Shown here: positions 1-10,930 of the stretch, in pieces | Numbering within the stretch: the stretch's first letter is position 1 | Layout of the letters: every line of letters begins with the position of its first letter | Assembly: GCA_037074705.1 (NCBI GenBank) | Contig: CM073590.1 | Coordinates: 181,816,746 to 181,880,745 of the forward strand | Direction of reading: 5' to 3' | Origin: Zhengitettix transpicula | Lineage: Eukaryota > Arthropoda > Insecta > Orthoptera > Tetrigidae | Length of the DNA: 64,000 nt | Notes under the pieces: model-generated | What the model was told of the DNA's origin: nothing | Seen by the model: the letters and a program-made list of their open reading frames with translations, nothing else | Database searches by the model: none | Translations under genes and position numbers: made by a program

Positions 1-1664
1 CATCAGTTATAGTTCTTGTAACTTCTCGTTCTATTTAATACATACATTTAATGTAATTTTTATTGCCTGGTATCCTTAATTAACTATACATAAAGTGTGT
101 AATATTATATCATCTGAATATCTCAATAAATATATATTTTATGTATAATTGAAACATATATTTTTGACAGCTATTTATTGTCGTTAAATGAAAGTGAACA
201 CGATAGTCCGTCATGGATGACATGGGTGAAAGCTCTGAAATATTAACCTTAACCCTTACTTTACTGGGCAGGTTCATATTTTTCGTAAGAAGTAAACAAG
301 TTTTGAAGGAAAAATATTTTACTAAATGAGACAGATGGCGTTGTAGTCACGAAAAATGGAGCAGAGAACAAACGTTTGCAAATAGAAATGTTTCGTTTTA
401 TATTTTAAACGCGTAAACAAAATATTTGAGTTACATTAATTTTTATAGTGCTGTCCGATTTTACTGATTTTTAAGATTTTTGGGGAAATAATACTCTATT
501 TAATATGCAAATTTTTGTTTGGTACTCCAAATATATAATCTAAATATTCCCATCTGCAATCATTCGTATCCAGGTTTCATTTCGTGGCGACTTCTGCGGT
601 CTTTCTGGAACCGGGATGGGGGAGTAAAACAGAATATATTTCCCATGATCCAATTGCTCTCAAAATATATTAAAGCCTTTTTTGTTTTAATTATATTTAT
701 TGTAATATTACATACCCTATATATATAAAGATGTGAATTTGTATTGAGGCATAATATACTTCGTAGTCATTTTTAAGCATTGAAATAAGTTTTCCGCCAA
801 ATTGTCTAATTTTAATTTGAATGTCTTTAGGAAACCAAACAAAATGAGAAGCAATAATACGTTTATATCACAAAGTAGTAACTACTTTTTTGGAACTGCG
901 GAAAAGAAATACAAGTTCATCAAATTCAATGTTCCGTATGTTGTCTTCTTGAGTACCAACGAGAGAATAATTAGGAAACAAAGAGCAAATGTAGCGCAAT
1001 CTTTTGATTTGGAAAGTGCTTCTCTGCAGAAAGTGACAGAAGAGCCTCGAGGCGAAGCAACGCTCTGGGGGGTAGCGTGCTTTATTGTTTAGAAGCAGAG
1101 AAATACGTAATACGCTTACGTAAATTTACTTTGGAAGTGTGCCTTAACTTGAACACTGTAATTAGCGAATTTGAAATTTCAGCAATATCCACAAGTTCTC
1201 TAAACAAGAGAAAGCTTTCGGCGAGCTATTTGGATGCGAAACGCGTCGAAATCGAATCAACGGGATGAATATTGAAGCTTACGCTAAGGCCTATGAATAA
1301 TAATCCTCGCCGCAAGGAGAAAAGGAAGTTTTAAATTTGTTTGCGCGTAATGCTGTCTGGAACTCGATTACGACGCCGAGTGTGACTCCTTCCTCGAGTG
1401 GCCAGACTTTCATCCGATTGCAACTCCTTCATGAGAACAAGGACACAAGAACTGCGAAAATGCTTGCGAAGATTTTGCTTCAGACGCACTCACAGTTTAT
1501 TCAAGACAACCAGCTGTATAGACAGGAACCCTCTGATCAAACTTAGTATATTTTAATACTCGATTCAATCCACTTAAACGTACCAAAAATAAATTTAATT
1601 CGTAAGTATGAAAAGTTATCAACCCCTTAAATACAATGTAGTCTTTCTCGTTGTAGAGAACGGC
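1..1664. other. Unassigned AT-rich sequence
   Basis: No gene, RNA or repeat family was recognised here. The longest open frame (about 802-1092, plus) encodes roughly 96 residues with no motif I know and sits beside a similarly unremarkable frame, so I treat both as chance. A slightly GC-richer patch lies at about 1010-1450. Confidence 0.4.
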
Positions 1665-1798
1665 TAAAGTCCTCTCAGCGTCTAACTGAGTAAATAATTG
1701 TATTCACGACGTTTCGATGACGTTCATTGACGTCGTTTTCTACCAAAACGTTTGCTAGTTTGCTAGTAGTTAGCGGTTAGAAGCCTGAGAAGACTTTA
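1665..1798. mobile_element. Small foldback element (MITE-like), copy a
   Basis: A 134-bp segment with imperfect terminal inverted repeats. The left end reads TAAAGTCCTCTCAG and then GTCTAAC; the right end, reverse complemented, reads TAAAGTCTTCTCAG and then CTTCTAAC. The middle contains CACGACGTTTCGATGACGTT. The same terminal sequence bounds the element at 20440-20613, which makes this a family rather than a chance palindrome. No coding capacity. Any target duplication would be no more than TA, so superfamily is not assigned. Confidence 0.55.
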
Positions 1799-3054
1799 TT
1801 CGCCCTTAAATAAAGTTAAATGTTTCTATTTTTTACTCTTCCCATTACAATATTTCAGAAAACGAAAAAAAATACATTTGAACCATTAGAGTGCTAAATA
1901 CTACGCTATATGGCTTATGCCATTTAATAATTTGAAACTGGCTAACAAAATATGCCTACAAGTAATAAGTGATTAACAGTTTTAGAAAGTAAGTATTGTA
2001 ATTTTAATAATATTATATTTTTATCGTACTCATTTGGGTGTGATGTATGGAATAGATTATTTAATAAAAATCTTTTCATTTATTTGAATACTAAATTTTA
2101 AAAACAATTACAATTTGGATTATTAGGGCGATTAACTGAGGATATTATTTAAAAAAGTCTCAAATTCAAACATTATTTAGTTCAAATCAAAGAGCAATGA
2201 CTCCTAGGCGTCGTGTAGCATAAATATCGTTAACCGCACCTCGTTACGGAAATACAGACACACCTGATTGTTTTCTTCCTGTCGGGCATGGACATAAGAT
2301 GGCAGGTACCTGGTGGCTCAGGGCTTTCTTCTTGCTCAGCGACAAGTAGCCTGGAAGGCGAGAAATGAACTCCAGTTCGTTGGTTGTGGATCTCCTCAGA
2401 TCTATGGCTGCATTGAGCTGCGTTTTCGCGCTCTACTTAGGTTGGTTACTTAACTCTTCCAATGGATTGGCACTGTTCTTCCTAGACGGTGATGATTCCT
2501 CTCTGTCCTTTTCTCTTCTCCTCTCTGTCTTCGCTAACCAACCATTTTATCTTAGATGTGATCTTATACTGTACCCCGCGAGATCTCGTCTTCTCCGAGC
2601 TCGACAATTTCTTTCTTCCCCTCCTCAGGGAAGGAAACCAAATCACCTGACATTTCTCCGCCAATCAATTTAAAATATTTTACCTCACGTAGCCCAGTAC
2701 TGAGTTGTGGAGGGAAGGGCCCTTCGGAATATTTCATTTTTAATGTCCACTGGGTGAAATTTTCTCAAACGACCATCCTAATTCCTTCGACTTTTATTTT
2801 GGTATGAACGCATCCTGTCTTCCAGACAAGGAGGGGCTAAAATGTTAGGATTATAATTTCTGATCAATATTTTTGCTGGCATGAGCTTAAATTCCAATAA
2901 AATAAATTATCAATGAAACAGTCAATGAAACGGTCAATTTGTCATATAAAATGTAGTATTCAGGTTAAACAAAAAATAATTATAATATTACGACGTTTCG
3001 ACTACAATAATTGGGCGTTATCGGACAAAAGACAGTTTTTATATATATATATAT
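1799..3054. other. Unassigned, with a GC-richer patch at 2260-2850
   Basis: Mostly AT-rich spacer. The 2260-2850 patch is visibly richer in G+C and carries open frames on both strands (plus 2365-2673, minus 2482-2664), neither recognisable. It could be an old LTR or gag fragment, since TGTTAGGA occurs at its right edge, but no matching end or duplication was found. A TA tract (about 3039-3054) closes the interval next to LTR copy 1. Confidence 0.35.
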
Positions 3055-4150
3055 TGTAATAAACAACTGGAAGTTTTTAATTAAATGAAACAATTAACAA
3101 AAGAATTAATTAAAATTTGTATAATTAGCCACACGTTGAAGACGTCGAATATATAATGATTATAAAGGTGGTCTTAAATCAAGGAATAATGATCAACAAT
3201 TACTAAGCTTTAAAAGAAATTTATTATTGTTGATAAGTTTACAATGTACAAGACCTATTTTTTATGCCTAATTTAATCCATTTAAAAACAAATACTTTAA
3301 TTTTTATTTATGAATTCGTAGCATTTATGAAAATACAATTATTATGTCATTACAATCAAATCAATCGGATCTCTATATCTCAGGGTCACTACTGGGTTTG
3401 ATAATTAGAATAAAAGCAATGTATAAACTGACAATTAACAATTCAAATATAAAAAGTTAACCTAAAACAGAAACAGAAGAAAACTAAATGAAACGAAAAC
3501 TGAACGAAATCTGACTATACCTTTTTAATTATCGTTTACAAATTTGTATCAAAGTTTTGTTGCTCACGGAACGTCTGTCTGGTACCAGATCTCTCTCTTG
3601 TAGCTTGAAAACTACCACACTAAAAAGCCATTTTTACACAGACTCTACACTTCATTGAAAATTTTAATACACACGATTAAAATACTCGTCCTCTGCTATC
3701 TGGAACCTCGGATGTGCCACCCCTTTTGGTCAACTAGTGGATTCCGGTCTCCTCTATGCGAAAATTGTTCAATCAGCGTGAAGCTACCATTTGCTTCACC
3801 GTGTGCTAATTGTTATGTAAATCTCTCCGTAAAAATGTTGCTTGCTTTCATGTAAAAATACAGGATCTCGCCGTTCGTACTTTATAACTGCAAACTTTAC
3901 TGTTTGTCGACTTTTAGCAGTTTCATCCCTCATACGTCACCATTCATAGCCGATTCCAGACTTTTACGCTTTTCAGTTCCCCACGTGAACTGAACTGTTC
4001 CGTTTCTCGCAGCAGACTGGTTTTCTCCGTGCGCGGTCTCTATTGTTGAACAAAGGAAAAACACGCCTTCATTGTCGCCTTTACGCATTCATACCGCTAA
4101 GAATTTAATTATATTAAAAACAATTAATGGCCTGTTTAATTGGCATTACA
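3055..4150 (-). mobile_element. Solo LTR of the TA-tract family, copy 1
   Basis: A 1096-bp repeat starting TGTAATAAAC and ending GGCATTACA, flanked left by a TA tract and right by ATATATACAT. Read on the minus strand it carries the family initiator GTCAGATTTCGTTC (near 3505-3518) and the conserved element at about 3378-3405. It belongs to a subfamily with copies 11 and 12: all three share a TCTGGTACC block near the middle (here about 3579) and a CACGTTG block near the sense 3' end. No internal retroelement sequence adjoins it, so it is a solo LTR. Family-level identity is strong; assignment to Ty3/gypsy is inferred from TG...CA ends, a 4-bp duplication in copy 9 and the ATAT target. Confidence 0.78.
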
Positions 4151-6793
4151 ATATATACATTGGTAAAATTATATGTCCAAATATAAATTTTGTGTCATGG
4201 ACTGCGTTCCATTGTGGTTTGTAACGGGAATGTCTATTACCAAATTATAACCTAAAGTATATAGCCGATTAACACTTCCAACAACCGTATTACCCCATAG
4301 TACTTCATGAGAGATTTATATAGTCGTTGTCATTACAATACTACAAAATTTGATTAACCCGCAATGCATTCTATGTGTACGTGAGGAACCAGATAAAATT
4401 AAAGACTGATTGAAAACGCCTCTTGAAATGAATGATTTGCAATGGAAGCGGGTTTCATGCATATGCTAACCGAATTCTGCACGTGACTACATCGGAATTA
4501 AGTCGCCCTACACAGGCCGATCGTAGGAATAACTAAACCGCCAGCGAAGACTGGCATTCCTATCACACATTCTTAATTGAACTGTCACACCATGAAAATT
4601 ATTCCAATACAACTACTAAAATTCATTTTGTCAGACTGATTGCGGAATATATCAGCTCCAAATATATTGTTGAGTGGTATCATAGAATTCATAATTCAGT
4701 TGACAGTCACGTAAGTGTGATGCTGCCAGTTGAATGAAGCAATCGTATTGCTTCAAGAGTTCGTCCTTTATCTCCAGTCCATGTAAAGTACATTTTAAAT
4801 ACTTGATTATCCTAAAACACTCCACTTTATTGTTCAACGATATACACAGAAGAAAACACTAGGGAATTTCAACAATATAGAAATGGTAAACTACGTTTGT
4901 GCTGGGAAATGCGACGTTCGTCCTGGATACATAACCTGGTCGTCTTTGTCTAATTACCATTTCTCACTCATTAAATTTAACAATACTGGTAATTAAAGTG
5001 GGCTATGTGGTAGGGAACGTGTTTTGTAGTTTTAGAATGCCGCTGGGGATTTGCGAATGGAAGGCCGAAGCTTTGTTAATGGCTCTTTACTGCTGCTGTT
5101 TGGCAAATAAAAGTGCGTGAGTGAAAATTCTAAGAAGAAAATAAATACGTATGGGAGGTTCTCTTTTCCTCTTACCAGTAACAAATGCAAGAGGAGTGTG
5201 GATAGAGGAGCGTATAATTTCGGAAGATAATTTCAGGAGGAGAAATGCGTAGAGGAAAGCCTCCGACGCGTTTGTGGTACATCACACCAGGAAATAAACC
5301 ACGGTATATGTTTGCCATTGGTTCTGTATCGATCCGACTTAGTGCTGGAATTTTATGTATCGTTTCCAGGTTTATCTTAATGGAGTTATATTAAACCCAT
5401 TCCTGTCTTAGATTCCTTTAAGTTGATTAAATTGATATGACATGTATTTGAAAGAGAATCGTGTTTAGAACACAAGCAAATTATGTGGCAGTAAATGTTG
5501 TCATCTATTATAATATATAATGGACGATTTTAATGTAATTGACTATTATAACTAACGTCCGACTTAAACGATATATTAATTTTTCCTGCAAATTATTATA
5601 CACCAAATTAGTGATTGTTTACTTGTTCTGTGACGATATAACCCCTGAGCGAGATATAAAAATTGTATGGAAAGTCCGGATTACTAACTGTACGCTTGTC
5701 CACGTCTCTAAGAGGGAAATTGCGGCATTGACGGCGAGCGATTGCGCAGGAACACTACGTCTTGGCGGAGACGAGCACAAAGCAGACGGCACAAGTACTG
5801 CCTTTTAGCGGCGATCGCAACTCCTCTCGACGTTTTCTTTTTGGCTCTGTGATCAAAGTAAAGAAGTCGCTCCACCTGAGTGGTTTCGTCCCCTACGTGA
5901 CAGGAGGCTGTGATTGGCCTCGTGACCAGCTCTTTCCCGAAGGAACCTCGTGAAATTGCGCCGCGACGACGCAGACACTCGAACGTACCTCACGTGGTCT
6001 TCAAGCTCTTACGTCGTTATTCTCACTTCAGCTTACAGCTCACAAACAAAAAATTTTAAAAATCAATGACGGTTTGAGAAGATTTAAATAAGAGTAGAAC
6101 AAATACTGGTCATCCTAAATTACGACCGACAAGTTAAATCAGAACTGACTGGAATCAACTACATTAGACAATTATAAATATACTAACGATAGTTAACCGT
6201 TCTATTGTTCAAATATTGCAACTATTATGGAATTGAATTTGTTGTTCCCTTTCACAGAACACAAATCGAAGACAAAACAGAATTTCGAGCAGCGAAGAAG
6301 CGGCAGTGGTACAGAAATATTTTACGAAGATACAAATATTAGCATATTATAGGATTTATCGAAATGAAAACTAAATTTTTAACCATATAATCATTTTTCC
6401 ATTACTAACAATAATATTAACAAATTTTTGGATAGCTTTCTATTCCAAAACAATTAGTAAACTTTTTGTGAAAGAGACGTGAGATTAAAATTCTCAGAAA
6501 TACACAATCCATCATACTTTTATTGCTTCATGTAAGTAATACAAGGACCTTGGATGATAGCTTACGCCTCGAGATTTAGTCCAAAATCCTATGGAACCAC
6601 CAGATAGTTCAATTTATTTTCCGTTCGCACAGAGCCCTCATTTGCAATTTATTGAAGACTCGAGCAGAAAAATGGTTGTCCTTCTGATTTGAATCTCAGC
6701 AATGTAGTGTAAAACAATTTATTAACTAATATCTCAATTTTAGTATACAATTTGATGGAAAACATTAAACTCAGATAAAGTTTTTAAACTGTT

Positions 6794-6796
<3 letters not shown>
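4151..6796. other. Unassigned; GC-rich island at 5690-6010
   Basis: No gene or repeat family recognised. At about 5690-6010 the sequence becomes GC- and CpG-rich with overlapping open frames (5539-5808 and 5762-5953, plus). The translations show no known domain. It could be a promoter or exon remnant, or transposon-derived. The last part (about 6770-6796) ends in GTTACA directly before a TA tract, which resembles the LTR family's terminus but has no matching body. Confidence 0.35.

Positions 6797-6826
<30 letters not shown>
6797..6826. repeat. (TA)n tract
   Basis: A pure dinucleotide run immediately upstream of LTR copy 2. It is the presumed integration target or its later expansion. Confidence 0.9.
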
Positions 6827-6830
<4 letters not shown>

Positions 6831-6937
6831 ATGCCAATTAATTAGGCCATTAAATGGTTTTAATAAAATTTAATTATAGCGGCAGGAGTTTCCAAAGCGA
6901 TAATGGAGCCGAGTTCTGTTACTTTGTTGGAAGGTCA

Positions 6938-6955
6938 AAAATGGCGTATGCGCGC
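6938..6955 (+). promoter_or_regulatory. Conserved U3 box of LTR copy 2
   Basis: Reads AAAATGGCGTATGCGCGC. Near-identical boxes occur in copies 4, 5, 8, 9 and 10, although the surrounding sequence has diverged. The ATGGC core resembles the Pho/YY1 core and the alternating GC part resembles an NRF1-type palindrome. Those factor assignments are guesses. Confidence 0.5.
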
Positions 6956-7455
6956 TAAAACTCGAGACTACGATAGTTCAGTTGGTGACGGGACATTTCG
7001 GAGGACGGAACAAATAATACTAGTGCAGAGACTAGCCGTCGTTTAATGTATTATTAAACAAAGTTGTGTGTTGAAGACAAAGTAAAAACATTCACGGGAG
7101 CATTACATCGTAAATATTGCTAAGTAAAAGCATTGAACGTATGTAGCCAGCCAGGAATAGTAAAGTTGCAGTTTAAGTCCCAAGCGGTAAAAAGACTAGC
7201 AAATCTATGAATCACAGGATTCATATAAGCCAAGCGGTCACCAGATAGCTGAAAAAAGGAGGATCATTCTAGTTCCTGGGAGCCTATCACGGTGGACTTC
7301 AAGAGTGTAAAATCTGTGAGCCAATATTAGAATCAGTGTAAAAATTTTGCAATAGTGTACTCCCGAAAACAAAAGGAATGCTGGAACCAGCTGGACAGAT
7401 GTGAGTAACAAAATACAAAAATAATGATCTATGTAAACGTAATTAAAAGATAGAA

Positions 7456-7469
7456 GTCAGATTTCGTTC
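7456..7469 (+). promoter_or_regulatory. Candidate initiator of LTR copy 2
   Basis: GTCAGATTTCGTTC, preceded by an A-rich GTAA.TAAAAGATAGAA stretch. The TCAG core resembles arthropod initiators. It is the best-conserved point across the 13 copies, at a position consistent with the U3/R boundary. Confidence 0.5.
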
Positions 7470-7645
7470 TATTTTAATTGTCACTCAGAGTCAATTTGTT
7501 TTCTTTTAATTTCTTCCTATCGACATATTGTCTGGGTGTTAATAGGGTTTCTAAAACAACTTGTGTCCTTTATCAAACACAGTAGAGACACTGAGATCTA
7601 AAATTTTAAATTGTAATTGTTTGTGAGTTAAAGCAACAAAGAGGA

Positions 7646-7651
7646 AATAAA
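7646..7651 (+). terminator. Polyadenylation signal of LTR copy 2
   Basis: AATAAA lies between the conserved R element and the LTR end. Sense-strand AATAAA occurs at the same place in copies 4, 5, 7, 8, 10 and 13, which is the main reason for choosing this strand as sense. Confidence 0.5.
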
Positions 7652-7718
7652 TAGTTATAAGTTTTAAATTCTTTTTGATTATTTCATTTAATTAAAGGCT
7701 TTTTATTTGTTTATTACA

Positions 7719-10482
7719 ATATATATATATAAATTCCATTTCCATTAGTTATTTGGAATATTAGATCTTTATATTAGATAATTATTTATTAAATATTAAA
7801 TTGCTGATGTTTATAAAAATTTCAGACTTCAATAATAATTTAAATACATTTCTTTCTTGAATTTGAAAATATTCATGAGTTTACAAAGTTTTAATCTGAA
7901 ATTATAGAAAATACGGATAAATTGAAATGTTAATGAATGTTAATAAGTTAACAGTTTTCAAAACGACGACGAAAATAAAAATAATCAGCATTTATTCTGC
8001 AACTTACAAGCATACAATTATCATCAGTCATATTTTATAAAAAATACATCAATATTTTTGAATTTCTAATTATTAAGAAATAAGATTTATTTATCCGGAT
8101 TCAATTAAAAACATGTTGAATATAAAACTCAACAATCAATAAAGACTGAGACACAGTTTCTTTAAAACACAATTGATTATTACAGAAAAAAACCTTCCTG
8201 ATTTGTTATCATTGCTTGAGTAAATTATAAATACGAAGGAGCTGTAACTTTATGAATTTTTATTTCTTTCTATTTTAGTATCTTCATTAATTTTAAATAA
8301 TTTAACTAAAAACACCTGAACACGTTTCGAATACATGAATGGAAATATGTAGTTTCTGTATATTTATGTCATTAAAATTTTTATTTAAACAAACAAGGAC
8401 GTTTAGTATTTATCATTACAATTGTTTCAGTCAAAAGAGAATTTGTTCTGCTTTCCAATTAATATATATAAAAAATTTCATATAAATATTGCAGAAAATT
8501 AGGTCAATTTGACTATAATATAAAGATTGTTCACTTGCTATTTCAAAATCTGCAACGGCCAGCGATGTTGCACTAATATTAGCGAAATAAATAATCATAT
8601 TTACTCTTTTAATGTCACTGTATAATCGCGAGGTTGAGAAATTTTTAAAAAATTGGTGAGGAAACGATGTCGGGTTGAGATTTTGACTGCACAGTTTGCA
8701 TTGGCGTCTTTTCAAAGGCATGAAGTCATAACTTTAAAATTTTTCAATAGTGTTGTTTTTGTTAATTTGTTAGTTTGAGGTAAATGTTGAAATAATTTTC
8801 GAATAGTTTGTTTTTCTGATAAATTGAGAATTATTTTAGTAAATATGGTTGATTAATTATTAATTTATATTAACTAAGTGACTCATTTCCTGTTAATTAT
8901 TATATTCATCTAAGTTTCAAAGAAGTGAACGTATTTAAGTGTTATATTTTCAAAATTTATAAAGACAAACTGCATTTACTTCGTAGAAGAAATTTCTGGA
9001 AACTTTCAGTGTTGAGAATTGGGAGCAGTAGAGAGAGTCTGCACAGTCTTCCAGGCGTCGTCCTCCTTCGTTCACCTCTGACCTAGATATAGCCATCTTA
9101 CGTTTTGCATCCAAATGTTGAGATTAAATGAGAAAGAAAACTACATACGTGTACTGTTGGGAAATGAGGTTTTACGGATAAGTTGAAATTAAAAAATTAA
9201 CGTCTGCTTTAAAATTAATAATAAGAAAGATAGATAAATACTGACAAAATAACTGATAACATAAATACCACATTAATAATATTTATTTATATTATCACTT
9301 ATGTTGTCTTTATTTGGCTTCCTTTCTTATTATTTTACGAATAAGGTTAACAAAGTCTAGTTTGGATCTGTCAGTTATTTTCATTTGAAATTCAAGGCCT
9401 AGTTTCATATAATTAATTGGAATAACGTCGATCAATCTTGTTTAATATTAGTCACATACGGAAGGACGTCAAGGGTGGTCGGGAATTGAAATCCAAATCC
9501 CTAAGTATTATGATTATATCATTTATCATGAGGCAGAACTTGTAACTAATCTCCATTTCCTTCCATTTTATTAATGTTTTGCTATTAAAGTTCTACATTA
9601 ATGGAATATGGCCTAATTTCTAATACTAACATTCATTGATATTTATATTCAGTTAACAATTTGACATTTAAGGTAAAGGTGACTTAAGTTACATTTACAC
9701 TCTAGGTTAATTTCAGAGCATTCCCTAATGTCAATCGGTTTATACTCTCTTTATTCAGAGAATAATTAATTAAAGTATTTTACTTATTTGTTATCTCTTT
9801 ATTGAAACTTCTTAACGTATTTTGATTTCAATACAAAATTGACTTTACAAATTACCAATTTATTTGAATTTAGTTTTTCTGATTTTATTTATCTGTGAAA
9901 GGTACGGGAGGAGTAAATATTTCGCTTGTTAAATTTTACCTTGCATGGGAAGCAGCCTGGAAGTCCTGAGCACCTGATTTGCCGGAGGTAGTGATATTCA
10001 AATGAGGATACTCGGGTTAGCAATTGAATTACTCTATGCGACGCTTTCGCACAGCGTCAACATATTGCTCCGGGAGCTCGACTTCCAACTCGGCGTCTAT
10101 GGAACACACAGTAACGTCGTATTTACGTTATTCAACGAATGCAAAAGTTACGCATCAACTACAAATAAATTAATTTTACATCCGCCGCTAAATTGTTTCA
10201 CTTATCACGTCCACAAAATGAATTATGAAAATTATAAAAGCTACACGTTTCAAAAAATTCTTACAACTTAAATTTTTATTATTACACACATCGACCCAGT
10301 AATAAAAACTATATTGCGCTAGTGTTTAAATTCAAACATAATTTAAGATTTTCTATATGATCTAAAATATATAGTTTGTTTTAGAAGTAATTTTTGTTTG
10401 TAGTTATAATTAAAACGTCAAATTTCAGTAGTAAAATTGCCTACTGTTTTCATTGATATACCAGCACAAAAGTTTTAGTATT
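7719..10482. other. Unassigned AT-rich sequence
   Basis: A short TA run (7719-7731) follows LTR copy 2. The rest has no recognised gene. A minus frame at 8431-8721 (96 residues) and a plus frame at 10002-10271 (89 residues) match nothing I know. At about 9470-9550 the minus strand has a weak tRNA-like B-box (TTCAATTCCCG), too degenerate to call. Confidence 0.35.
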
Positions 10483-10930
10483 AATTTACATTAATAAATT
10501 TATTTTCTTTCAATTTAATTATTTTATGTGAAAGGAAAATATTATTAATTGTCCCGTATGGTATTTCAATTAATTAAACTAAAAAATTATTGTAATATAA
10601 ATTAAACAGGTAAATTTACACACTTCCTGGAATTAAATACTATTATAATTTTTAATTAGTCCCACGTTAATCCTTCAATTAAAATTTCATGCACTTTAAA
10701 TATCATAATTTACATTAATAAAATTATTTTCTTTGAATTTAATTTTTTGTGAAAGGAAAATATTATTAATTGTCCTGTATGGTATTTAATTTAATTTATC
10801 TAATAAATTATGATATTAATTAACACAGGTAAATTTGCACACTACCTGGAATCAATTACTATTACAATTTTTAATTAGTTTCACGTTAATCCTTCAATTA
10901 AAATTTCATCCACATTGAATTTCATTTCAT
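10483..10930. repeat. Tandem duplication, two units of 224 bp
   Basis: Unit 1 (10483-10706) and unit 2 (10707-10930) align along their whole length with substitutions and small indels. Both contain AATTTACATTAATAAA, GTGAAAGGAAAATATTATTA, CAGGTAAATTT, CCTGGAAT and CACGTTAATCCTTC in order. No coding capacity. This is a local segmental duplication with moderate divergence. Confidence 0.8.

Larger units (their letters stand above)
6827..7718 (+). mobile_element. Solo LTR of the TA-tract family, copy 2
   Basis: An 892-bp plus-sense copy. It starts AGTAATGCCAATTAATTAGG (first base differs from the family TGTAAT) and ends TTATTACA, with TA repeats on both sides. It shows the LTR layout best: the U3 CpG box at 6938-6955, the initiator GTCAGATTTCGTTC at 7456-7469, the conserved AAACACAGT...GACACTGAGA element at 7572-7598, and AATAAA at 7646-7651, about 70 bp before the end. 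No coding frame. The same body occurs reversed in copies 4, 5, 8, 9 and 10. Confidence 0.8.

Noticed and set aside
3055..4150. TA-tract repeats as MITEs or Tc1/mariner derivatives targeting TA
   Set aside because: Inverted similarity of the ends is limited to TGTAAT/ATTACA, the length is constant at about 0.9-1.2 kb, copy 9 has a 4-bp rather than TA duplication, and promoter-like and AATAAA signals fall in LTR order.
9470..9550. A tRNA-derived SINE on the minus strand
   Set aside because: Only a weak B-box-like sequence is visible; the A box and tail are not convincing.
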